Source of the DNA: Flavobacteriaceae bacterium UBA1903
GTDB taxonomy: Bacteria > Bacteroidota > Bacteroidia > Flavobacteriales > Flavobacteriaceae
Direction of reading: 5' to 3'
Assembly: GCA_002337605.1 (NCBI GenBank)
Contig: DDGL01000014.1
Span: forward strand, 321,827-385,826
DNA length: 64,000 nucleotides
In this document: piece by piece, positions 15,822 to 25,121 of the stretch
Layout: each line of letters opens with the position of its first letter
Numbering within the stretch: position 1 is the first letter of the stretch
The notes under the pieces: model-generated
What the model saw: the letters and a program-made list of their open reading frames with translations, nothing else
Databases searched by the model: none
Told to the model about the DNA's origin: nothing
Made by a program: the position numbers and the translations under genes

Positions 15822-17261
15822 TTATTTTTTCAGTAACTGAATAGTAGTTGTACCATTAATAGTAGCCAGATACATTCCTTGTGACAGGGTCGAAATATCT
15901 AATTGTGCTGTTAATCCTGATAGATTTTCAAAATTCAGCAAAACTTTACCCGTTACATCAAAAAGCATAATATTCTGTAGTTCTTCGGCAGCACTTTTGA
16001 AGGTTACCAAACCTGCACTTGGATTAGGAACTACAGCGATTTGTTGTAGTTCGTTTTCTGGAACTGCCAACGTACCGCTCTTGCGAACCACAAACAACCC
16101 CCCATTATCTGAAAAGTTACTAATAATAAGGTTTCCGCTTTCAAAGAATGGATATACATTCCAGGCGCCCGGATCTCCAATAGAGGCGCTCGCATTATCA
16201 TTTGCAGGCCAGGTATCGAAATAGCCTACTTCTGTGATATTCTTGTTATCTATATCGGTAATGTCCAAAACACGCATCCCCCCTGTATACGCAGAAAGAT
16301 AAATCTTATTCCCTTTTACGTATACATTGTGGTCTGTGGCAGTAGTTTCTCCTATATATTGCATATGTTCAACGGGGTTATCAAGATCTGTCACATCCAT
16401 GATTATGAGACGAATATCATTTCCGTTAAACACCTCGTCAAGTTCATCTGTGACCACAAAATATTTTTGATCTTCGGTAAACCAACCCTGGTGTGTATAC
16501 TCAACATCACTATACGATAACGTTGAAATATTCTGAGGATTTCCTTTATCTGAAACATTTACAAAAACCACTCTGTCCTCATTACTTCCTACAAAAATTT
16601 CTTCTCCTTGGTAATCTGGATCCGGACCTGTATACGTAACTATTTGTGCATCATGAGTATATCCATCACTACCATAGCCACCTTCATCAACAGGATTTAC
16701 CGGGTCTTGAATATTTACAAAATAGGGTCCCCCACTGTAATCTTGTCCACCTATAAGGTATGCATAACCACTCTCTTCATTTATGGCAATATTATGAGCA
16801 GACCCCCCTACAAAATTGTAAACACCATCATCTGTAAAGTTTACAGGAGGGTTTGCCACATCTCTTAATTTTGTAAGATCGAATATTTGCATTCCGTGAC
16901 CATCAATTTCACTCACTATATAGGCGTGGTTATTGTATACTTTTACATCGTGCCAATTGCCTCTGAAGTCATCCAGCACAGGAGATGTTAACCTCCCTAA
17001 ATAGATAGGATTTACGGGGTCTGTAATATCTACATATCCCGATCCGTTTTTAAGCCCAATTATAGCGTATTCTTTTCCCGTCTCCGGGTCTGTCCAACCC
17101 CACGAATCGTTAGAGGTGTTTGCTTCGAACGTAGAAAGCGGGATATTAGAAAGCAAGTCGTAATCTTCACAAGGAAAACCTCCAGCCGTTCCACCCTCAC
17201 AAGGAGTCTGCGCAAAAGCGACCGTAGAACACAACATTGTGAGCAGTAGTAATTTTTTCAT
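15822..17261 (-). CDS. Choice-of-anchor B (LVIVD-repeat) protein secreted by T9SS
   Basis: Starting at the Met at 17261, the 479-residue protein has a Sec signal (MKKLLLLTMLCSTVAFAQ), then repeats of the LVIVD type in which a short motif recurs: GYVDITDPVNPIYLG, HGMQIFDLTKLRD, YFVNIQDPVNPV, VFVNVSDKGNPQN, LIIMDVTDLDNPV, MRVLDITDID. These are expected to form a beta-propeller, and the arrangement matches the choice-of-anchor B family (TIGR04312). The last 70 residues are a T9SS type A sorting domain (VPNPSAG, VTGKVL, ISTLSQGMYLATI, LLKK). The protein should cross the outer membrane and stay on or leave the surface. The longer open frame to 17411 reaches into the next gene and is not used. Confidence 0.9.
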   Translation of the reverse strand: MKKLLLLTMLCSTVAFAQTPCEGGTAGGFPCEDYDLLSNIPLSTFEANTSNDSWGWTDPETGKEYAIIGLKNGSGYVDITDPVNPIYLGRLTSPVLDDFRGNWHDVKVYNNHAYIVSEIDGHGMQIFDLTKLRDVANPPVNFTDDGVYNFVGGSAHNIAINEESGYAYLIGGQDYSGGPYFVNIQDPVNPVDEGGYGSDGYTHDAQIVTYTGPDPDYQGEEIFVGSNEDRVVFVNVSDKGNPQNISTLSYSDVEYTHQGWFTEDQKYFVVTDELDEVFNGNDIRLIIMDVTDLDNPVEHMQYIGETTATDHNVYVKGNKIYLSAYTGGMRVLDITDIDNKNITEVGYFDTWPANDNASASIGDPGAWNVYPFFESGNLIISNFSDNGGLFVVRKSGTLAVPENELQQIAVVPNPSAGLVTFKSAAEELQNIMLFDVTGKVLLNFENLSGLTAQLDISTLSQGMYLATINGTTTIQLLKK

Positions 17262-17304
17262 AGCATTTATTTTTTCTGAATAGGGCACTAAAAGTAAAGA
17301 ATTT

Positions 17305-18201
17305 TTATGCCAAGGACTCACAAAAGGAGCGTATATTGTTAGAAAACAACTCCAAAACTTGCTGCTGAAGGGAACCGTCCTTCTTAATCTCTCTACCGTC
17401 AATTTCAACAACAGGAGTCAATTCTCCCATAGTTCCAGTGGCAAAAACACCATCTGCATTGTATAGCTGTGAAAGAGTTATGTCTTGTTCCAGAATTTCA
17501 ATGTTATTTTTTTGGCACAATGTTATCACGGTGGCTCTGGTAATTCCTGGTAAGCAGGCGTGTGCATACGGCGTGAGCACTTTTCCTTCTTTTACCATAA
17601 AAAGATTACTGCCATTAAGCTCGGCTACAAAACCACGGTCGTCCAGCATAAGACCCGCATCTTTCCCCGCTATGTTTGCCTGTATTTTTGCAATGATGTT
17701 ATTAAGAAGATTGGCATGGTGGATTTTACTATCCAAATATTGCGGCGCATTGCGGCGCTGGCTGGTACTTAGTACTTTTATACCGCTGTTATTATCGTAT
17801 ACTAATGGTTTCCATTCAGCTAACACTATCAAACAACTTCCATTCTGGCTCAACCTTGGATCCATACCGCTGGTTATTTTTTCTCCTCGTGTGAGGGTAA
17901 GTCGAATATGGGTTTCGTCGTTCATTCCGTTTGCATCCAACGTCATTTTTATAGCCTTTTTTATGTCAGCTTTCGACGGAATATCTACAAACGCCAATGT
18001 TTTGGCGCTTTCTTGCAAGCGGGTTAAGTGTTGGTCTAAACAAACTATGCCCTCAGGATACACCCGCAGCCCTTCCCAAACTGCATCTCCGCCCTGGACA
18101 GCACTATCAAATACCGAAATTTTCGCTTCAGCTCTCGGATATAAGCCGTCTTTTACATAGACTTTAATAGCGTTATTTTTTGGGTTTTGTTTTTGTAACA
18201 T
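17305..18201 (-). CDS. PLP-dependent aminotransferase class IV (branched-chain/D-amino-acid type)
   Basis: This 298-residue fold type IV enzyme has Lys159 in YLDSKIHHANLL as Schiff-base lysine and Glu194 in GFVAELNGSNLF as ligand of the PLP nitrogen, plus the FATGTMGELTPV loop near the C-terminus. The family includes IlvE, D-amino acid transaminase and aminodeoxychorismate lyase; SKIHHANLL is unlike the motif of classic IlvE, so the substrate is uncertain. It follows a sulfotransferase-like gene with a 27-bp gap, a pairing that suggests a joint pathway. Confidence 0.88.
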   Translation of the reverse strand: MLQKQNPKNNAIKVYVKDGLYPRAEAKISVFDSAVQGGDAVWEGLRVYPEGIVCLDQHLTRLQESAKTLAFVDIPSKADIKKAIKMTLDANGMNDETHIRLTLTRGEKITSGMDPRLSQNGSCLIVLAEWKPLVYDNNSGIKVLSTSQRRNAPQYLDSKIHHANLLNNIIAKIQANIAGKDAGLMLDDRGFVAELNGSNLFMVKEGKVLTPYAHACLPGITRATVITLCQKNNIEILEQDITLSQLYNADGVFATGTMGELTPVVEIDGREIKKDGSLQQQVLELFSNNIRSFCESLA

Positions 18202-18228
18202 AGGCCTGATTTACGATTTTTAAAAGTT

Positions 18229-18948
18229 TTAAACTGTAAGGATATGATTTCTTAAAATAGTATAAAATTCCATGGCCTCATCAAGTACCGGCTCCAGTCT
18301 GGAGGGCATTGGATCGCTACTGGTTTTTTGCGGGGCAAAGCCTTCGGAATTATGAACGTTTTGATACCAGTGTTTTGCCCAGATGCCATCCTCGGGAATG
18401 CCGCCTTTTTGCCAACTGAGCATCGTTTCAGTAAAAGGAATTGATACCAAACCACATACTTTTTTCAAGTAAGCCGAAGGGTTTTTCAATAACGCATCAC
18501 TCTCTAGCACGATGGGTGTTTTTCCTTGCAGTTGCAAATACGTGAAAATTTCTGAAGCCTTTTTTATACCAATGTCCTGTATCGTTGGATTTTTAATGAC
18601 TTTTGAAAAGGATGCCAGGAGTTTTTCGGGATGACGAATTAATATGATATTATCCCATTTCAGTATAAAATCTGGCGAATCGCTTAGGTAATGATGCGCC
18701 ATTCCTTTAACAAACACATGGTGCCTTTCCGATAAGTTTGCAATATTCTGAACAATTTTCAGCTCATCCCGCTCCATTGTGGCACAAATCTTTTTTGCTG
18801 AAGGGTGGTTTACTGAAACATCAGAATTTAAAAGGTAATGAGCATAAAAGGGCTCGTCCAATACAACAGTATCTTCGCGCTGTGCAAAGCTATACATAAG
18901 TGCCGTAGACAAGTTTCTGGGTCCCGCAATAAGGTTGATGACTTTCAC
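18229..18948 (-). CDS. Sulfotransferase-like P-loop protein
   Basis: The 239-residue cytoplasmic protein begins MKVINLIAGPRNLSTALMYS, a P-loop-like turn seen in PAPS-dependent sulfotransferases, with an EPFYAHYL segment and a second phosphate-contact region IILIRHPEKLLASFSKV. These features fit the sulfotransferase family, though no acceptor can be named. It is the first gene of a two-gene unit with the class IV aminotransferase. I recall plant proteins that join similar domains in one chain, which would support a shared function, but this needs checking. Confidence 0.8.
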   Translation of the reverse strand: MKVINLIAGPRNLSTALMYSFAQREDTVVLDEPFYAHYLLNSDVSVNHPSAKKICATMERDELKIVQNIANLSERHHVFVKGMAHHYLSDSPDFILKWDNIILIRHPEKLLASFSKVIKNPTIQDIGIKKASEIFTYLQLQGKTPIVLESDALLKNPSAYLKKVCGLVSIPFTETMLSWQKGGIPEDGIWAKHWYQNVHNSEGFAPQKTSSDPMPSRLEPVLDEAMEFYTILRNHILTV

Positions 18949-19048
18949 AGAATAAAAATAATAGTATTCCGCGGAGTTACAACGAAGATGTTATAATGAA
19001 TTTAAGAAAGTTGTGCGTAATTTGGCAACCGAACTAAAAACAAACTGA

Positions 19049-19480
19049 ATGGGAGTATTTGGAAATCTATTTGGAAGTAAAAAACTAAAAACGACTGACT
19101 CTGATTTTGGAGAAATTGAGAGTGTTAGCACGAGGGGAAATGATATTGGTTGGCAAGTGCATAAAAGGTTTTTGAATTGTGATATTGAAATTATAATAGC
19201 CGGAAATAAAGATGGGATATCTGAAAATCAAAAACTGATTTTACTCAATGCACTGAATAACGAAACGGAAATAAAATCTGAATCGGAGAAAGCACTTAAA
19301 GAACAGTTTGAAAATGCAGAAATGGAATTTGAATCAATTGACAAACATTTTGAACTGACAGCAATCCATGTACATGAGAAAGGATTTGAAATGGCGTTTC
19401 ATGAAAAAGAAGGGCAAAACTACTTTTTCAATGTTCATTTTGAAAATAATAAACAAGTTGGAGTTTCGATTGACGGATAA
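19049..19480 (+). CDS. Hypothetical protein, no recognised family
   Basis: The 143-residue soluble protein has no signal peptide. It starts MGVFGNLFGSKK, then a polar domain with GNDIGWQVHKRFLNCDIEIIIAGNKDGISENQK, and the C-terminal half ends in strands (YFFNVHFENNKQVGVSIDG). The size, acidity and isolated position recall the many small immunity- or SMI1-like proteins of this phylum, but there is no toxin gene beside it and I do not recognise a family. It stands alone on the plus strand between two minus-strand units. TAATTTGG followed by CAACC at about 19017 resembles a -7 element. Confidence 0.7.
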   Translation: MGVFGNLFGSKKLKTTDSDFGEIESVSTRGNDIGWQVHKRFLNCDIEIIIAGNKDGISENQKLILLNALNNETEIKSESEKALKEQFENAEMEFESIDKHFELTAIHVHEKGFEMAFHEKEGQNYFFNVHFENNKQVGVSIDG

Positions 19481-19587
19481 AAATCAGAATAAATACTACA
19501 CACAACACTGTATCTAAAAATTGCTGGTGTTTTACTAAAACAAAGGTCGTAGCAAACACGTAACTTTCTATATACGAAACCGTTCGT

Positions 19588-21435
19588 TTATTCTACCGTA
19601 ACACTCTTCGCCAGATTACGAGGCTGGTCTACATTCTTCTCGAGCATCACTGCAATATGGTAGGACAGTAGCTGAAGTGGAATTGTCGTTACCAACGGAC
19701 TTAAACTTTCCGGAGTTTTTGGTACTTCCATGATGTAATCGGCCAGTTCTTTTACCTGGGTATCTCCTTCGGTTACCACAGCGATAATTTTTCCTTTTCG
19801 GGCTTTTATCTCTTCAATATTACTTACTACTTTTTCGTAATGATTGCTATTAACAGCAATCACTACTACGGGCATGCTTTCATCTATAAGAGCGATGGGA
19901 CCGTGTTTCATTTCGGCAGCCGGGTACCCTTCTGCGTGAATGTATGAGATTTCCTTTAGTTTTAAAGCTCCTTCCAATGCTACAGGAAAATTATACCCTC
20001 TTCCAAGATAGAGAAAGTTGGACGCATCTTTATATGTGGCAGCTATTTCTTTTATTTTATCATCACTCTGTAAGGCTTCTTCTACTTTGGCTGGAATGGT
20101 ATCCAACTCCTGTAGTTGCTCCATATAATCTCTTTGAGAGATTGTTCCTTTTGCTCTTGCTAAACGAAGCGCAATCATGGTAAGCACCGTGATCTGAGTA
20201 GTAAATGCTTTGGTAGAAGCTACCCCTATTTCCGGCCCTGCGTGTGTATAGGTCCCGCTATGTGTTTCTCTGGAAATGGTAGAACCTACTACATTACAAA
20301 CGCCATACACAAAGGCTCCTTTTTGTTTAGCCAATTTAATAGCTGCAAGCGTATCTGCTGTTTCACCACTTTGTGAAATGGCTATCACTACATCTTTTTC
20401 GGTAATGATAGGGTTTCGGTATCTAAATTCTGAAGCATATTCAACCTCAACAGGGATTCTTGCCAAATCTTCAAAAATATATTCGGCTACCAATCCTGCG
20501 TGCCAGGAGGTTCCACAGGCAACAATTATAATTCGGTTGGCGTTGGTAAATTTCTCTATGTAATCTTCCAGACCGCCCAACTTTATGATCCCTTTATCTG
20601 CCAAGAGACGTCCGCGATAGGTATCTTTTATTACTGAAGGCTGTTCGTAAATCTCCTTCAGCATAAAGTGGTCGTACCCCCCTTTTTCAATCTGTTCAAT
20701 GTTTAATTGCAGTTCCTGAACATACGGGTCTACCAGATCGTCATTGGTAATTTTCCTGACTTTTACATCACGACCACGACGAATAATTGCCATTTCTTCG
20801 TCTTCCAAATAGATGGCGTTGTTGGTAAACTCAATAAAAGGAGTGGCATCACTGGCAACAAAAAATTCGTCATCACCTATTCCAATAGCGAGCGGGCTCC
20901 CTAATTTGGCAACTACAATTTCATCTGGCTTGTTTCTATCAAATAAAGCAATGGCATAGGCTCCCACCACTTGGTTTAAAGCGATTTGAACGGCTTTTCC
21001 CAGCTTTACATTTTCCTGTTTCTTTATCTCTTCAATAAGGTTTACCAATACCTCCGTATCTGTATCACTGGTAAAGTGATATCCACGATTGATAAGTTCC
21101 TTTTTTATAGAAGCGTAATTTTCTATAATGCCATTATGTATAATTACCAGGTCGCCACTATTACTATAATGTGGGTGTGAGTTTACATCGTTAGGCACTC
21201 CATGGGTTGCCCAGCGAGTATGTCCTATTCCCAGACTTCCTTTGGTATTAATCTCTTTGGCTACACGCTTTTCAAGATCTGCAACTTTTCCTTTTGTTTT
21301 ACTAAGTTGTATCTGGGATCCATCGTACAACGCAATCCCCGCGCTATCATACCCGCGGTATTCTAAACGTTTTAAACCGTTTATAATAATTGGGTATGCC
21401 TCTCTTTTACCAATATAGCCTACAATGCCGCACAT
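19588..21435 (-). CDS. glmS: Glutamine-fructose-6-phosphate aminotransferase (isomerizing)
   Basis: This 615-residue enzyme makes glucosamine-6-phosphate from fructose-6-phosphate and glutamine, the first step to UDP-GlcNAc. It starts MCGIVGYIG, with Cys2 as the glutaminase nucleophile; the N-terminal glutaminase domain (to about residue 240) is followed by two SIS sugar isomerase domains (ACGTSWHAGLVAEY; SQSGETADTLAAI) and ends in LAKSVTVE. It is the last gene of an operon with the GT5-type and DUF4270 genes (10-bp gap). No glmS ribozyme is seen. Confidence 0.98.
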   Translation of the reverse strand: MCGIVGYIGKREAYPIIINGLKRLEYRGYDSAGIALYDGSQIQLSKTKGKVADLEKRVAKEINTKGSLGIGHTRWATHGVPNDVNSHPHYSNSGDLVIIHNGIIENYASIKKELINRGYHFTSDTDTEVLVNLIEEIKKQENVKLGKAVQIALNQVVGAYAIALFDRNKPDEIVVAKLGSPLAIGIGDDEFFVASDATPFIEFTNNAIYLEDEEMAIIRRGRDVKVRKITNDDLVDPYVQELQLNIEQIEKGGYDHFMLKEIYEQPSVIKDTYRGRLLADKGIIKLGGLEDYIEKFTNANRIIIVACGTSWHAGLVAEYIFEDLARIPVEVEYASEFRYRNPIITEKDVVIAISQSGETADTLAAIKLAKQKGAFVYGVCNVVGSTISRETHSGTYTHAGPEIGVASTKAFTTQITVLTMIALRLARAKGTISQRDYMEQLQELDTIPAKVEEALQSDDKIKEIAATYKDASNFLYLGRGYNFPVALEGALKLKEISYIHAEGYPAAEMKHGPIALIDESMPVVVIAVNSNHYEKVVSNIEEIKARKGKIIAVVTEGDTQVKELADYIMEVPKTPESLSPLVTTIPLQLLSYHIAVMLEKNVDQPRNLAKSVTVE

Positions 21436-21445
21436 AAATTATAAA

Positions 21446-23020
21446 TTAGTTAGGTTCTGTATAGAAAATCTGAAGTTTTAATCGTTTTGCCTGGTTTGTA
21501 GTATTGTTACCAAACAAAATAGTTCCTCGTGGCGAAAGTATAGTCGCCGCTGGCACATTGTCTATTCCCGGAGCCTGGGAGTTTTCTAGATCCTGAAAGT
21601 CGAATTCGGTTACATTTTGTGAAACTACGATTCCTAAAGGAACGTTCGTAGAGTCATTATTAATAAGGTTACTTACGTGATTAGTAATTCTAATTTTATA
21701 GAACTGCCCATTCTCATCGCTACCGCGCACCAGCGGACCAAAGTGGTCTACTAAAGCCTCAAAATCTTCTTCACTTGAAGTAGGGTCTAAAGGTAAATCT
21801 GACAGGAATGTGTCATTACCAATGTCATAAACTACAATTCGATCTGGTTCTGGTGCACCTCCTGTAATCTTATCCTGATCTACATAAAAAATAAGGTTTG
21901 CTTCGTTTATAAGCCATTCCTGATCGCGGAGAAACTCCAGCTGATCTGCCACACCATTATTGTCCAGGTCTTCCCCAAAAAGTTCTACTACCGAAATAAT
22001 AGGGTCTCCTCCCCGTATATAAAGGGTTTCTTCTCCTTCAGAAATATTAGGATTTGCCAAAGCACTTGCTATACCCGGATTAAGGTCGTTTTGGAAGGTA
22101 TTTACGCTTATACCGTTAAAATTTAAACGGAAGCTATTTTCATCAAATTCCACATCGTTATCTTCGCAGGTTGCACCTCCTACAAGAACTTTGGATTTGT
22201 AAAAAAGATCTATTCTTGCGTCGTCTGCCGGGTCGTTGTTTCCATCCAAAAGATCAAACAAAAAGAGGTTTCCGCCGTTTCCGTCTGCACTCTCTACTTT
22301 AAAGTATAATCCTCTAAAAAATTCACGAAAATTATTGTTGTTTATAAGTTCATTAGAACCTTCCATGTCGAAAATCTTTTCCTGAAATAATTCCAACGGA
22401 AGATTTACACGTAACCCCGGAGGTAGTGTTACTGTATCGTTAAGCACAATCCCTGCATTTGAAGGGGTAAAATCCTCAATAGTAGTAATGAGTTCTCCCT
22501 GAAACATATCGAAAGTTTGCCCTTGATTTGAATAATAATTCTGAGGCTCTTCAAAACCAGAATCCGGATCTAAATCTCTTAAAAAGAAATTAGACTCATA
22601 GATAGAGATATTAATAGGCTCGTTTCCGAAAACCGAGTCTAATTCGTAAGTAGTAACTTCGTTTGCGAGGGTAGCTTCGCTAAAAAATGGTATATACAAC
22701 ACAACGCTATCCAGCTGAACACATTCCCCAAAATCCGGATCACCCGATTCTAAGGTAAGTTGGCTCAACAAATTAACCCTGGATTGTCCATATGCAGGAT
22801 CATTGTACACCCCAAGTTGATATGCAGGAAGTGCATTGGTCTGAACCGGAAGCGATTTTCGACTATACGCAACCACAGTACTTTCGTCAAAAAGTTCGGT
22901 GGTAAAGTTCTGGTCTACAATATCGGACCCTATGGTATTAAAGTCTTCTTCACAGGAAGCAAAAACCACGATTACAACTAAGATTGCCATTAATTTTGGC
23001 AACATATTCTTTATCTTCAT
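21446..23020 (-). CDS. DUF4270 outer-surface lipoprotein
   Basis: The 524-residue precursor has a lipoprotein signal with lipobox VVFASC and a mature start CEEDFNTIGSDIV, the signature of DUF4270 proteins of Bacteroidota. The rest is strand-rich with many Asp/Asn turns; LQIFYTEPN is the C-terminus. Function is unknown to me; the gene is commonly beside the GT5-type and panC genes in this family of bacteria. Here it lies between them and glmS, with 24- and 10-bp gaps. Confidence 0.88.
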   Translation of the reverse strand: MKIKNMLPKLMAILVVIVVFASCEEDFNTIGSDIVDQNFTTELFDESTVVAYSRKSLPVQTNALPAYQLGVYNDPAYGQSRVNLLSQLTLESGDPDFGECVQLDSVVLYIPFFSEATLANEVTTYELDSVFGNEPINISIYESNFFLRDLDPDSGFEEPQNYYSNQGQTFDMFQGELITTIEDFTPSNAGIVLNDTVTLPPGLRVNLPLELFQEKIFDMEGSNELINNNNFREFFRGLYFKVESADGNGGNLFLFDLLDGNNDPADDARIDLFYKSKVLVGGATCEDNDVEFDENSFRLNFNGISVNTFQNDLNPGIASALANPNISEGEETLYIRGGDPIISVVELFGEDLDNNGVADQLEFLRDQEWLINEANLIFYVDQDKITGGAPEPDRIVVYDIGNDTFLSDLPLDPTSSEEDFEALVDHFGPLVRGSDENGQFYKIRITNHVSNLINNDSTNVPLGIVVSQNVTEFDFQDLENSQAPGIDNVPAATILSPRGTILFGNNTTNQAKRLKLQIFYTEPN

Positions 23021-23044
23021 AATGCTATTTAAAAAATGCCGGGC

Positions 23045-23854
23045 TTATCCCAGTACTTTGTTTTGGTAAAAATCTAAATAAGCTTCTTCGATGGTTTCAG
23101 TGGTTTGATAAGGCAATACTGGCTTGTCGATCGTATCGAGATGGTCTTTAAGCTCTTGTGGTATTTCTTCAGAATTTATTATGGCAGCATCACTATTGTT
23201 TAATGCTACTTTCATAACATTCACATAATTTGGATTTTTTAAATCTGCTATTTTATCTTCAGCAATACCGTCAAAGCTCATTTTGTCGGTTACCTTTTCA
23301 TTTAACGTACCATCGAAGCCTTGATTGTATACCGAGGTAACAATTTTACTATTTTCGAACAGTGGTTCGTTACCATAGTAATTACGCAGGTATAATGGCA
23401 AAAAAGAAGCCAACCAACCGTGTACGTGAATAATATCTGGAGACCAGTTTAATTTTTTAACGGTTTCTATCACACCTTTAGCAAAAAAGATAGCACGCTC
23501 GTCATTGTCCGGAAACAAAGTTCCATCCTCATCTGCGAAGGTTGCTTTTCGCTTAAAATACTCTTCGTTATCTATAAAGTATACCTGCATACGCTCTTTT
23601 GGAATAGAAGCCACTTTAATAATGAGCGGCATATCCATATCGTTTATTACAAGGTTCATTCCAGACAAACGTATCACTTCGTGTAATTGGTGACGACGTT
23701 CGTTTATATTTCCGTAGCGCGGCATAAAAATACGGATTTGTCCGCCTTTACTGTTTACCATTCTTGGTGCCTCAAACGACATGGAAGAAATCTCGGTCTC
23801 CGGCAGGTAAGGAACTACTTCTGAAGACACATACAAGATTCTTTTATCTTTCAT
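23045..23854 (-). CDS. Glycogen/starch synthase-like protein, N-terminal domain only
   Basis: The 269-residue protein matches the N-terminal Rossmann half of GT5 glycogen synthases (MKDKRILYVSSEVVPYLPETEISSM; PDIIHVHGWLASFLPLYL; IVTSVYNQGFDG) and ends where the C-terminal nucleotide-binding half would begin. The ADP-glucose KxGGL motif near the N-terminus is replaced by ETEISS. So it is unlikely to be an active synthase. It is probably not a recent truncation: the frame is intact, and I recall short homologues beside panC in related genomes. It is the first gene of the operon leading to glmS. Confidence 0.85.
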   Translation of the reverse strand: MKDKRILYVSSEVVPYLPETEISSMSFEAPRMVNSKGGQIRIFMPRYGNINERRHQLHEVIRLSGMNLVINDMDMPLIIKVASIPKERMQVYFIDNEEYFKRKATFADEDGTLFPDNDERAIFFAKGVIETVKKLNWSPDIIHVHGWLASFLPLYLRNYYGNEPLFENSKIVTSVYNQGFDGTLNEKVTDKMSFDGIAEDKIADLKNPNYVNVMKVALNNSDAAIINSEEIPQELKDHLDTIDKPVLPYQTTETIEEAYLDFYQNKVLG

Positions 23855-23982
23855 CTATATAAAATATTTTAAATTGCAAGGTGTAGATATGCCCAAAATC
23901 TACATCTTTTTTAACGTATTAAATAATCGCAAAGGGCATTCGTAAAAAATTACTTTAAACTGGTGTTACTTCTTAAAACATG

Positions 23983-23990
23983 CAAAATTA
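23983..23990 (-). promoter_or_regulatory. Putative -7 element of the GT5-DUF4270-glmS operon
   Basis: TAATTTTG on the minus strand fits TAnnTTTG; a TTG lies about 23 bp upstream, slightly too far. The leader would be about 125 nt. Confidence 0.35.
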
Positions 23991-24021
23991 CGAAAATTTA
24001 TGCAGTTAGAGGCCAATAACT

Positions 24022-24029
24022 TAATTTTG
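24022..24029 (+). promoter_or_regulatory. Putative -7 element of panC
   Basis: TAATTTTG on the plus strand fits TAnnTTTG, about 100 bp before the panC ATG and back-to-back with the minus-strand element at 23983. Confidence 0.35.
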
Positions 24030-24131
24030 CAGGTGTTTAACGAAATATTAGGAAATGCTTACAATCTTTAAAAACCAAATAAAGAAACACCACGGGCTTT
24101 CCGCCCTATATTTACCAAATATTACTTATAG

Positions 24132-24977
24132 ATGAAAATATATCACACCACTAAAGGACTACAGGAAACCCTGCACGTTACACCTATTGAAACAACGATA
24201 GGTTTTGTTCCTACTATGGGCGCGTTACATCAAGGGCATATTTCCCTGGTTGAGAAAGCTTTAAAAGAAAATACAGTAGTGGTGGTAAGTATTTTTGTAA
24301 ACCCAACACAGTTTGATAATGAGGGGGATCTCACCAAATATCCCAGAACGCTGGAGGCAGACAGCCAGCTCTTATCTAAAACAAGCAAGAACATTATCAT
24401 TTTTGCTCCAACCCCTTCCGAAGTATATGGAGAAAACATCACTTCTAAAAAGTACAACTTTGGCAAACTCGCCAGTGAAATGGAAGGCAAACACCGCAAA
24501 GGACATTTTGATGGGGTGGGTACGGTGCTCAACCATCTTTTTAGAATTATTGAGCCTGACCGCGCTTATTTTGGGGAAAAAGATTTTCAGCAATTGCAGA
24601 TCGTAAAGAAGTTAGTGGTGTTAGAAAATTTACCTGTAACGGTTGTTGGCTGCCCTATTTTACGTGAAAAAGACGGTCTGGCCATGAGCTCCCGCAACAA
24701 AAGACTTACCGAAGCACAGCGTGAAAACGCCGTTTTTATTTCTGAAATTTTAAAAACCACACAGCAACAATTTCAGAAAAAAACAATTGAAGAACTCACT
24801 CAATTTGCTGAAAACGCATTTGCCGAAAACGAGCACCTGGAACTGGAGTATTTTGAAATAGCCAACATAAAAAACCTTAAAACAGCCCATAAAAAGAAAG
24901 AAGGAAAAAAGTACCGTGCCTTTATTGCTGCTTATGCAGGAGAAATTAGGCTTATCGACAATATGGCTCTTAATTAG
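24132..24977 (+). CDS. panC: Pantothenate synthetase
   Basis: This 281-residue cytoplasmic enzyme joins pantoate and beta-alanine with ATP. Family motifs are seen in order: PTMGALHQGHISLV (HIGH-like nucleotide site), VVVSIFVNPTQF, HFDGVGTVLNHLF, AYFGEKDFQQLQIV and REKDGLAMSSRNKRL. Length is typical. panD follows 144 bp downstream, supplying beta-alanine for the same step. Confidence 0.98.
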   Translation: MKIYHTTKGLQETLHVTPIETTIGFVPTMGALHQGHISLVEKALKENTVVVVSIFVNPTQFDNEGDLTKYPRTLEADSQLLSKTSKNIIIFAPTPSEVYGENITSKKYNFGKLASEMEGKHRKGHFDGVGTVLNHLFRIIEPDRAYFGEKDFQQLQIVKKLVVLENLPVTVVGCPILREKDGLAMSSRNKRLTEAQRENAVFISEILKTTQQQFQKKTIEELTQFAENAFAENEHLELEYFEIANIKNLKTAHKKKEGKKYRAFIAAYAGEIRLIDNMALN

Positions 24978-25109
24978 TTTTAGTAGGCTGTAGGCTGTAA
25001 TTTCAAAAAAATTAGGAGTACCGAAGCTCTTTAAATTGCTTAAAGGATACATTCGCAACCTTGATTATTGAAATCTACTTACGTCAATCTAAAATTTAAA
25101 ATCTAGTTG

Positions 25110-25117
25110 TATCTTTG
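25110..25117 (+). promoter_or_regulatory. Putative -7 element of panD
   Basis: TATCTTTG is a full match to TAnnTTTG and is followed by CACC and then the ATG at 25122. If used, transcription would begin at or within a few bases of the start codon. Confidence 0.5.
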
Positions 25118-25121
25118 CACC

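Noticed and set aside
17438..18160. A 240-codon plus-strand frame opposite the class IV aminotransferase
   Set aside because: It is antisense to a clear enzyme gene; the translation shows no domain and has atypical composition.
23881..23912. TGTAGAT...ATCTACA followed by TCTTTTTT, a possible plus-strand terminator
   Set aside because: The stem is only 7 bp and AT-rich, and there is no plus-strand gene upstream for it to end.
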